From CASFRF01 sp031549345 (GTDB taxonomy: Bacteria; Verrucomicrobiota; Lentisphaeria; Victivallales; Victivallaceae): a stretch of DNA of 64,000 nucleotides. How positions within the stretch are numbered: the first letter of the stretch is position 1; the number at the start of each line of letters is the position of its first letter. The stretch lies in the NCBI GenBank assembly GCA_031549345.1, contig JAVBPY010000002.1, positions 186,001 through 250,000 on the forward strand, in the 5' to 3' direction. Position numbers and translations under genes: made by a program. A model generated the notes under the pieces. That model saw nothing but the letters and a program-made list of their open reading frames with translations. It searched no databases and was not told the origin of the DNA. Positions 27,973 through 35,354 of this stretch are shown here, piece after piece.

Positions 27973-29928
27973 ATGAATATACGTTTACTTCTCTGCGCCG
28001 GTCTGCTCGGTACGACAACGCTTTGGAGCGGCTGCCGCCAACTGGGCGATGAAAAACTCGCCCACGACTTCGCGGCCAGCCGGATTTTCGGCAATCATAT
28101 GGTTATGCAGCGGAACGTCCCCATTTCCATCTTCGGCAATGCGGAGCCGGGCGGATCTCTGGATGTTAAGTTCGACGGCGAAACACTCCGTGTCAAAGCC
28201 GGCAGCGACGGCCAGTGGCAGGCCCTTTTCCCGGCACGCGAAGCGGGCGGCCCGTACTCGCTCACGCTGCGCGGCGCGGAACGTACCGTACATTATTCGG
28301 ATATCCTCGTCGGAGACGTATGGTTCTGTTCCGGACAATCGAACATGGCGCAGATTGTGGGACACTCGAAAAACGCGGACCGGGAAATTGCTTCGGCCAA
28401 TCACCCGAACATCCGCATCCTTCAGGTTATCACCGACCGTACGTCCTTTCCCCTCACCGATCTGATTCGCGTGCGCCCCTGGCAGCCGGTTCGCCCGGAT
28501 ACGATCCGTCTTTTCAGCGCGACGGGGTATTATTTCGGCCGTGAACTCCAAGCGAAACTCAATGTGCCGATCGGGCTGATTCAGTCCGCCTGGGGCGGCA
28601 CGCCGATCGAAATGTGGCTTCCTGTGCCCGGCACGAACATGGGCGACGCGGAAAAAATTCTTTGCCAGAAGTATGTGGCCGATATCCGCCGGGCGATCAC
28701 CCGTTTGTACGATCTCGAGCGCCCCGTCAATCACCCGGAACTGGTCCGGCGCGCTTCGCCCGACGCGGACATTGCCGACATGAAACCGGTGCAGATCCCC
28801 TGCCGCTGGGAAAAGACGATTCTCCCGGATTTCGACGGCATGGTTGAATTCCGCTTGGAGCTGAATTTGCCCGCCGACTGGGCCGGGCGCGAACTGGAGC
28901 TGGAGCTCGGAGCTATCGATGAAGTGGACCGCACCTACTTCAATGGGGTCGAGATCGCCCGCCGCGGCAATTCGGAAACCTCCGAAACCGGTTACTGGCG
29001 GCGCGCCCGTTATTACCGCGTACCGGCGGACAAAGTAAAAGCGGGACGGAATGTCCTCACGGTGTTCGTATCCGACCTCCTCGCGGACGCGGGGATGTGG
29101 GGCCAACAGCCCATGCGCATCAACCCTTTCGGAGCCCCTGCCGAAGCCATTTCGCTGGAGGGCGAATGGCTCTACCGTGTCGTTGTGGAAATCCCCAAAA
29201 CACCGCCCTTCGGCAACTCCAAGGAGAGCTGTGCCTACAACGCGATGGTCGCCCCCTTCTTCCGCTTCCCGATCAAAGGCGCGATCTGGTACCAGGGTGA
29301 ATCGAACGCCAGCCGTGCAACCCAGTACCGGAAACAGCTCCCGGCCATGATCGCCGACTGGCGCACGAACTGGGGCATTGATTTCCCGTTCTACATCGTC
29401 CAGCTTGCGAACTACACCAATAAGCGCGTGGCGGACCCTGTTTCGCACTGGGCGCAATTGCGTGAATCCCAGCGCCTGACGGCGGAAACCTTTCCGAACA
29501 CCGGCCTCGCCGTCATCATCGACATCGGCGAAGCCGCCGACATCCACCCGAAAAACAAACAGGATGTCGGCCGCCGGCTGGCTTTGCAGGCATTGGCCAA
29601 GACCTACGGCTTCCGCGAGATCGTCTTTGAAGGTCCCGCATTTGAAAAGGCGGAATTTACCGGAAATAAAGCGACCGTCCGCTTCCGGACAAATAAATCC
29701 CCCATCCGCGCGGAAAAGGAATTTCTCGGCTTTGAACTCGCCGGCAAAGACAAACGTTATTTCCCCGCGCAAGCCGTCCTTGAAAACGGCGCGCTGGTTG
29801 TAACCTCCGAAAAGGTTCCGGCGCCGCAATTCGTCCGCTACGCCTGGGCGGAAAACCCCGTGTGCAACCTTTTCAATGAAGCGGGGCTTCCGGCGTCGCC
29901 CTTTACATCGGAAATCATTTTCCGGTAA
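27973..29928 (+). CDS. Sialate O-acetylesterase-like lipoprotein (SGNH esterase)
   Basis: 651 residues from ATG 27973, which has a good ribosome site; the frame opens earlier but that part is the promoter region. A lipoprotein signal ends in WSGC. Catalytic blocks are FCSGQSNMAQ (nucleophile Ser), SAWGGTPIEMW, IWYQGESNA and DIHPKNKQDVG (catalytic Asp-x-x-His). A beta-sandwich insert near residues 280-400 (LPADWAGRELELELGAI, TYFNGVEIA) resembles a galactose-binding-like domain. The enzyme family removes O-acetyl groups from sialic acids or other glycans. A host-glycan or mucin role is plausible but inferred. It lies 3 bp before the permease gene. Confidence 0.9.
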   Translation: MNIRLLLCAGLLGTTTLWSGCRQLGDEKLAHDFAASRIFGNHMVMQRNVPISIFGNAEPGGSLDVKFDGETLRVKAGSDGQWQALFPAREAGGPYSLTLRGAERTVHYSDILVGDVWFCSGQSNMAQIVGHSKNADREIASANHPNIRILQVITDRTSFPLTDLIRVRPWQPVRPDTIRLFSATGYYFGRELQAKLNVPIGLIQSAWGGTPIEMWLPVPGTNMGDAEKILCQKYVADIRRAITRLYDLERPVNHPELVRRASPDADIADMKPVQIPCRWEKTILPDFDGMVEFRLELNLPADWAGRELELELGAIDEVDRTYFNGVEIARRGNSETSETGYWRRARYYRVPADKVKAGRNVLTVFVSDLLADAGMWGQQPMRINPFGAPAEAISLEGEWLYRVVVEIPKTPPFGNSKESCAYNAMVAPFFRFPIKGAIWYQGESNASRATQYRKQLPAMIADWRTNWGIDFPFYIVQLANYTNKRVADPVSHWAQLRESQRLTAETFPNTGLAVIIDIGEAADIHPKNKQDVGRRLALQALAKTYGFREIVFEGPAFEKAEFTGNKATVRFRTNKSPIRAEKEFLGFELAGKDKRYFPAQAVLENGALVVTSEKVPAPQFVRYAWAENPVCNLFNEAGLPASPFTSEIIFR

Positions 29929-29931
29929 AGC

Positions 29932-31788
29932 ATGAGCAGGGAAAATCTAAAAAAGACCATCGGCCTCACGGGAATTTTCTGTATTTCCGCGGGGGCAATG
30001 ATCAGCTCGGGGATTTTTATCCTCCCCGGCGTAGCGTTCGCACATGTGGGACCGGCGGTTTTTATCGCATACGGCCTCGCGGGAATTTGCGCGCTCCTCG
30101 GCTCGCTGGCGACCATCGAACTTGCCACGGCCATGCCGTTGGCCGGAGGAATTTATTTTTTCACCGGACGCAGCCTCGGTCCTTTGGCCGGGACAGTTTC
30201 CGGGTTGCTGAACTGGGGCGCGATCGTCCTTAAAAGCGCATTCGCAATCTTTGGTATGTCGGAATTAATGTTCCTTCTTCTAGGATGGGATCCGCACCTT
30301 ACGGGAATCACGCTCACGGTTCTTTTCCTTGGAATCAACCTGATCGGCGCGCGGGAAGCGGCCTGGGCGCAAATCATTATGGTCATCCTCCTCTTCGCCG
30401 CCATGGGCGCCTACATCATCCTGGGTGCGCCGAACATGGAGTTGTCGCGTTTTTCGCCATTCCTCAAGCCCGGAACGGGCCTGCGCTCGCTTTTCGCCGA
30501 AGCGGCGTTCGTCTTCGTCGCCTTCGGCGGCCTTCTCGATGTGGCGAGCGTGGCCGAAGAAGTGAAGAACCCCCGCCGGAGCCTCCCCTGGGGGATGATT
30601 ACCGGCGTAATCGCCGTAACGGTAATCTACGTTCTGACACTGATCGTAACCGTTGGCGCGCTCCCGCCGGAAAAGCTTTCCGGTTCGCTGACGCCTCTGG
30701 CCGACACCGCGAAGGTATACTACGGACAAGCGGGCTTCGCCGTCATCACCCTCGGCGCCATGATGGCGTTCGTTACAACGGCAAACGCCGGACTGATGTC
30801 CGCCGCGCGTTTTCCCTTCGCGATGAGCCGCGACAAGCTGATTCCCGCCGTCTTCGCCCGCACGTTCGGTGCGCGGCAGATGCCGCTCCCCGCGCTCCTG
30901 CTTACCGGCGCGGCCATGCTCGTCGTACAATGGCTTCCTTTGGAAAAGCTTGTAACGATGGCGTCCACGGTCATCATGCTGTCGTTCATTCTCACGAATC
31001 TTTCTGTGATTATCCTGCGCGAGAGCAAAATTCAAAATTATCGTCCCTCGTTCGAAATGCCGTTTTACCCGCTGACGCCGATTCTGAGCATGGTACTTTT
31101 CGGTCTTTTGATTCTGGAGCTTGGCCTCGGCTCGGTACAGCTTTGTTTCATCACTCTTTTCGCAGGAATTATTCTATACTTCCTCTTCGGACGCAAAGTC
31201 AACCTGGAATCGGCGTTGGTCCACCTTGTGAGCCGGATCGCACGCAAGCGCCTCCGTTCGCACGGGCTGGAACGCGAATTGCGGGAAATCATCCGCGCCC
31301 GCGACGGCATTGTGGCGGACACGTTCGATCAAATTGTGGAGGAAGCGCAGGTTATCCTCGTGGAGATGCCCATGGGTTTTCCGGAACTGGTCCGCCGGGT
31401 CTGCCTCGCCCGCAAGGCACCCCTCTCCCTCTCGGACGACGAGCTTATCGAACAGCTTGTCGCCCGCGAAAAGGATTCCAGCACCACCCTCACGCCGACC
31501 ATCGCCGTTCCGCATCTTACCGTTCCCGGCAAAGACCACTTCGAACTGGTTATCGTAAAAAGCGTTCCGGGCGTCTATTTCCATGCCGAGGCCGAAGCGG
31601 TGAAGACCATCATCTTCCTTTTCGGTTCCCCCAACCGGCGAAATTTGCATCTCAAAACGCTTGCGGCCATTGCGCAGATCATTCAGAGTCCATCGTTTGA
31701 AAAACGCTGGAACCAGGCAAAAAACCCGGAAAATCTCCGCGACCTTCTTCTCCTTTCCAAACGTAAACGAGCACAGGAAAAACATTGA
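29932..31788 (+). CDS. APC-family amino acid permease fused to a PTS EIIA-like domain
   Basis: 618 residues. The first 430 or so contain 11 or 12 membrane segments of the amino acid-polyamine-cation superfamily, with the opening motif GAMISSGIFILPG and YVLTLIVTVGALP. After a helical linker, about residues 475-605 resemble a PTS IIA-2 domain: STTLTPTIAVPHLTVPG places a candidate phospho-acceptor at His528, followed by a hydrophobic strand block (VKTIIFLFGSP). The fusion suggests transport gated by PTS-type phosphorylation. No other PTS component is in the window. It probably shares the promoter at 27920. Confidence 0.87.
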   Translation: MSRENLKKTIGLTGIFCISAGAMISSGIFILPGVAFAHVGPAVFIAYGLAGICALLGSLATIELATAMPLAGGIYFFTGRSLGPLAGTVSGLLNWGAIVLKSAFAIFGMSELMFLLLGWDPHLTGITLTVLFLGINLIGAREAAWAQIIMVILLFAAMGAYIILGAPNMELSRFSPFLKPGTGLRSLFAEAAFVFVAFGGLLDVASVAEEVKNPRRSLPWGMITGVIAVTVIYVLTLIVTVGALPPEKLSGSLTPLADTAKVYYGQAGFAVITLGAMMAFVTTANAGLMSAARFPFAMSRDKLIPAVFARTFGARQMPLPALLLTGAAMLVVQWLPLEKLVTMASTVIMLSFILTNLSVIILRESKIQNYRPSFEMPFYPLTPILSMVLFGLLILELGLGSVQLCFITLFAGIILYFLFGRKVNLESALVHLVSRIARKRLRSHGLERELREIIRARDGIVADTFDQIVEEAQVILVEMPMGFPELVRRVCLARKAPLSLSDDELIEQLVAREKDSSTTLTPTIAVPHLTVPGKDHFELVIVKSVPGVYFHAEAEAVKTIIFLFGSPNRRNLHLKTLAAIAQIIQSPSFEKRWNQAKNPENLRDLLLLSKRKRAQEKH

Positions 31789-31796
31789 CCGCGCTA

Positions 31797-31825
31797 TTGA
31801 AATCAACCGTTTCACGCGCTATATT
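31797..31825 (+). promoter_or_regulatory. Promoter of the GHMP kinase gene, predicted leaderless start
   Basis: TTGAAA (31797-31802), 17 bp, TATATT (31820-31825). The ATG is at 31834, 8 bp after the -10 box, which is where transcription should begin. The 8 bp ATCCGCTT hold no Shine-Dalgarno. Confidence 0.75.
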
Positions 31826-31833
31826 ATCCGCTT

Positions 31834-32877
31834 ATGAAAAATAATTCGTCCATCGTAAAAACAAAAGCATACCCCCGTGCCGCCCTGGTCGGCAATCCTT
31901 CCGACGGCTATCACGGCAAAACAATCGCCTTCGTCTTCCGTAATTACTGCGCGGAAGTGCAGCTTTATGAGAGTCCGGAGCTGGATCTTCTCCCATCTTT
32001 GCGCGATCACAGCACATTCCGCAGTCTCAACCATCTTGCGCAGGATGTGAGCATGTACGGATACTACGGTGGCATCCGCCTCCTGAAAGCGGCGATCAAG
32101 CGCTTCCACGATTACGTGCGGGAAAACGGAATCCCATTGGATGACCGGAATTTCACTCTCCGCTACCAGACGAATATTCCGAACCGCCTCGGCCTTGCGG
32201 GTTCCTCGGCGATCATTACCGCGAGCATCCGGGCGCTATTGCAATTTTACGGACTCAAGATGGACCGTGCCGTGCTGGCGAATCTGGTTCTTTCGGTGGA
32301 AAAAGGCGAACTTGGCATCCCCGCGGGCCTCCAGGACCGCGTTGCGCAGGCGTATAACCATCCGGTCTACATGGATTTCGATCGCGGGTACATGGAAAAA
32401 AACGGCGTGGGGCGTTACCGGACGATCGACCTGCCGGCGGAGCTCCCGGTCTATATCGCCTACCGCACCGACCTGGCGGAAGGATCGGAAATCCTCCACA
32501 GCCGTCTGCGTGAAGATTTCGAACGCGGCGATCCGCGCGTATTGGACGCAATGTGCGAATGGGCGTCCTTGACGGACCGTGTGCGCGACGCGCTTGATGC
32601 GAAACGTTTTGCGGATATAGCCCCTCTCCTGAACCGCAATTTCGATTTACGCTGCGAAGTTTGCGGCGAAGCCGTGAGCCCCAAGAACCGCCGCATGGTG
32701 GAACTTGCCCGTTCGGTGGGTGCTTCGGCCAAATTCACCGGCTCCGGCGGCGCTATTATCGGTACCTATGAAGACGAAGCGATGTTTGAGAAGCTCCGCG
32801 CCATCCTCCGTCAGGAAAAAATCGATATTCTGAAGCCCGAAGTGGTCTATTCCCCCGCCGAAGGGAGTGCATCATGA
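31834..32877 (+). CDS. GHMP kinase closely resembling glucuronokinase
   Basis: 347 residues. GHMP-family landmarks: GNPSDGYHGKTI (20-31), the ATP loop IPNRLGLAGSSAI (115-127), AGLQDRVAQAY and the C-terminal FTGSGGA (301-307). As I recall plant glucuronokinase, it shares GNPSD, YYGG, TNIP, GLAGSSAI, LGI-AGLQDRVAQ and AKFTGSGGA with this protein. Glucuronokinase makes glucuronic acid 1-phosphate from glucuronate and ATP. The next gene, overlapping by 4 bp, encodes a GalU-type sugar-1-phosphate uridylyltransferase, which could complete a salvage route to a UDP-sugar. Glucuronate as substrate is inference; another uronic acid or sugar is possible. Confidence 0.82.
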   Translation: MKNNSSIVKTKAYPRAALVGNPSDGYHGKTIAFVFRNYCAEVQLYESPELDLLPSLRDHSTFRSLNHLAQDVSMYGYYGGIRLLKAAIKRFHDYVRENGIPLDDRNFTLRYQTNIPNRLGLAGSSAIITASIRALLQFYGLKMDRAVLANLVLSVEKGELGIPAGLQDRVAQAYNHPVYMDFDRGYMEKNGVGRYRTIDLPAELPVYIAYRTDLAEGSEILHSRLREDFERGDPRVLDAMCEWASLTDRVRDALDAKRFADIAPLLNRNFDLRCEVCGEAVSPKNRRMVELARSVGASAKFTGSGGAIIGTYEDEAMFEKLRAILRQEKIDILKPEVVYSPAEGSAS

Positions 32878-33764
32878 CGCCGCCGCGTTGCCGCAAAGCG
32901 GTGATTCCCGCCGCCGGATTCGGAACCCGTTTCCTCCCCTTCACCAAAGCGGTTCCCAAAGAGCTGATTCCTCTGGTGGACAAACCGGTGATTCAGTACG
33001 TTGTGGAGGAGGCTGTGGAAGCGGGATTGGATGAAATATTGATCATCCTCAGCGCAGGCAAGGAGGCCGTGGCGAACCACTTCACTCCGGCGTTCGAGCT
33101 GGAGGCGCGCTTGGAAAAAGACGGCAAAACAGCGCTTCTTGCGGAATTGCGGAACATCGGCGCTTCCGCGAAGATTCATTACATCTTCCAGCCGGAACTC
33201 AATGGCCTGGGCGGCGCGGTACGCCTCGCCGAAAGTTTCGTCGGCAACGAACCCTTCGCGGTTCTCCTTGGGGACACCGTGGTAACCGGCGACGGCAAAC
33301 GCAGCGCCATCGGCCAACTCCTGGATGCGTATATCCGTACAGGCAATCCGGTTACGGCACTTGAACGGGTCCCCGCCGAGTTGGTGAGCCGTTACGGCGT
33401 TATCGCCGGACACAGCACGGACGACACGCTCTACACATTGACCGAGCTGGTGGAGAAGCCGTCGAAGGAAAACGCTCCGAGCGATCTTGCCATCGCGTCG
33501 CGCTACGTGTTCACGCCGGATATTTTCGCGGCGCTCGCGCGTACACCGCGCGGTAAGGGAAATGAGATCCAGCTTACCGATGCGATGAAGTTGCTGCTGG
33601 CCGAGCGCCCGATGTCGGGACTGCGTTTCGCCGGCGTCCGGTATGACGTCGGCGATAAACTCGAATTTCTTAAAAACACCGTAACATTCGGCCTGCGGCG
33701 GCCGGAGTACCGCGCCCCGTTCGCGGCGTTTCTCCGGGATATCCTGCGGGAATTGGAAGGATGA
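32874..33764 (+). CDS. galU: UTP-glucose-1-phosphate uridylyltransferase family protein
   Basis: 296 residues. A nucleotidyltransferase of the GalU type, which joins UTP and a sugar 1-phosphate to give UDP-sugar and pyrophosphate. The nucleotide-binding motif is AAGFGTRFLPFTKAVPKEL, followed by VDKPVIQYVVEEA, LLGDTVV and ELVEKPS; all are standard for GalU. Its start overlaps the stop of the glucuronokinase-like kinase by four bases (ATGA), so the pair is co-translated. That coupling raises the possibility that the true substrate is the 1-phosphate produced by the kinase rather than, or as well as, glucose 1-phosphate. Confidence 0.9.
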   Translation: MTPPRCRKAVIPAAGFGTRFLPFTKAVPKELIPLVDKPVIQYVVEEAVEAGLDEILIILSAGKEAVANHFTPAFELEARLEKDGKTALLAELRNIGASAKIHYIFQPELNGLGGAVRLAESFVGNEPFAVLLGDTVVTGDGKRSAIGQLLDAYIRTGNPVTALERVPAELVSRYGVIAGHSTDDTLYTLTELVEKPSKENAPSDLAIASRYVFTPDIFAALARTPRGKGNEIQLTDAMKLLLAERPMSGLRFAGVRYDVGDKLEFLKNTVTFGLRRPEYRAPFAAFLRDILRELEG

Positions 33765-33768
33765 CACA

Positions 33769-35304
33769 TTGCTGAACAAGATTAAAAAAGCAATCGCCGG
33801 TTGGTTCAAACCCGCCGCGGATGCACCCGTTGGCACGACGACTGGAAAAACCGGAAAAAAAACACGCGACACAGGCAAAAGGACGGCCAAAGCCCGTCCG
33901 GAAACACCAGTACAAGCGCCGCGCATCCCCTCGGAACCCAAAAAATTCCGCGCGCCGAAGACGCCGAAACACCAACCGCCGCGCGAAGAATCCGCGCCGC
34001 GCAAACGAACAAAACCCGCCGCGCTGAAGGAAATTCCACAGCAGGAAGGAAAAGTCCGCTTTACCGATCTTGCGCTTCACGAAGACATTCAGTTCGGACT
34101 TCAAGATATTAATTTTGAATATTGCACGCCGATTCAAGCCCTGGCGCTCCCGCACTTGCTGGAAGGGCGCGATCTGGCGGGCAAGGCGCAGACGGGGACC
34201 GGCAAAACGGCGGCCTTCCTGGCGGCGGCGTTTACAACGCTCCTGAACAAACCGCTCGCGGAACGGAAGCCGGGACGTTGCCGGATGCTGGTACTCGCGC
34301 CGACGCGGGAACTGGCCATTCAGATTCACAAAGATGCGGAAGCGATCGGAGTTTTTTCCGGACTTCGCTGCGTAGTCGTTTTCGGTGGAATGGACCACGA
34401 AAAACAGCGCCGGGCGCTGGAACGCAATGTGGACGTCGTCATCGGCACACCGGGGCGGATTATCGACTACTCCACCGGCGGGTCACTGGATTTGAGCTGT
34501 ACCGAAATCCTGGTGATCGACGAAGCGGACCGGATGCTCGACATGGGCTTTATTCCCGATGTTAAACGCATCGTAAGCCGCCTGCCGAAACGCGGAGAGC
34601 GCCACACCGTGCTGTTCTCCGCCACGCTGGATCCGAGCATCCTCCGCCTCGCCTCCGGCTGGCTTGTGGAGCCCGTTACGGTGGAAAGCGAACCGGAAAA
34701 ACTCGTCGGCGACGGCATCGAACAAATCTTTTATTCCGTTTCGCGCGATGAAAAACTCGCCCTGATGCTCCATTTCCTCCGCCGGGAAACGTACGACCGG
34801 ATGCTCGTTTTCGGCAACCGCAAAGATGTAAATCTGCGCTTGCAGCACGATCTTGCGCGCTACGGCGTCGCCGCGCCCATCCTCTCCGGGGACATCGCAC
34901 AGGAAAAACGCATCAAGATTCTCGAAAAATTCCGTTCCGGCGAAGTCAAGGTCGTCATCGCCACCGACGTTGCCGCGCGCGGCATCCATGTGGACGACGT
35001 TTCACTCGTCGTCAACTACGACCTCCCGGAGCATCCGGAAGACTACGTTCACCGGATCGGCCGGACAGGGCGCGCGGGACGGCAAGGGCGCGCGGTCAGC
35101 TTCCTCTGCGAATATGGCGCGTACAATCTGGATGCGATCGAAAAATTGCTCGACACCAAATTCAAAAGTATCTTTCCCGAAGATGAAATGCTCGTCCTGC
35201 CCCCCCAGGTTCCCACTTCGGAGCGGCCGGATGTGGATCGACGCCCCGAGGGGCGTTCCGGCGGCGGCCGGCGCGGCGGACATTCATCGGGAAGACGGCG
35301 CTGA
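33769..35304 (+). CDS. DEAD-box ATP-dependent RNA helicase
   Basis: 511 residues from a TTG start at 33769, supported by GGAAGG 8 bp upstream; no ATG lies near. The first 95 residues are a Lys/Arg/Pro-rich tail. The core has every DEAD-box motif: AQTGTGKTAAF (I), PTRELAIQI (Ia), TPGRI (Ib), VIDEADRMLDMGF (II), FSATLD (III), ATDVAARGIHVDD (V) and HRIGRTGRAGRQG (VI). The C-terminus ends in a Gly/Arg/Ser tail. It is RhlE-like, with probable roles in ribosome assembly or RNA turnover. It begins 4 bp after galU. Confidence 0.93.
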   Translation: MLNKIKKAIAGWFKPAADAPVGTTTGKTGKKTRDTGKRTAKARPETPVQAPRIPSEPKKFRAPKTPKHQPPREESAPRKRTKPAALKEIPQQEGKVRFTDLALHEDIQFGLQDINFEYCTPIQALALPHLLEGRDLAGKAQTGTGKTAAFLAAAFTTLLNKPLAERKPGRCRMLVLAPTRELAIQIHKDAEAIGVFSGLRCVVVFGGMDHEKQRRALERNVDVVIGTPGRIIDYSTGGSLDLSCTEILVIDEADRMLDMGFIPDVKRIVSRLPKRGERHTVLFSATLDPSILRLASGWLVEPVTVESEPEKLVGDGIEQIFYSVSRDEKLALMLHFLRRETYDRMLVFGNRKDVNLRLQHDLARYGVAAPILSGDIAQEKRIKILEKFRSGEVKVVIATDVAARGIHVDDVSLVVNYDLPEHPEDYVHRIGRTGRAGRQGRAVSFLCEYGAYNLDAIEKLLDTKFKSIFPEDEMLVLPPQVPTSERPDVDRRPEGRSGGGRRGGHSSGRRR

Positions 35305-35319
35305 TTTTTCCAAAACCGC

Positions 35320-35348
35320 TTGACAGCGTCGGATAAACAGGATATTTT
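35320..35348 (+). promoter_or_regulatory. Promoter of lptD, possibly leaderless
   Basis: Consensus TTGACA (35320-35325), 17 bp, TATTTT (35343-35348). The ATG is at 35355, only 6 bp after the -10 box. An AGGA at 35339-35342, 12 nt before the ATG, could serve as a ribosome site for transcripts that start further upstream. Confidence 0.7.
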
Positions 35349-35354
35349 ACCATT

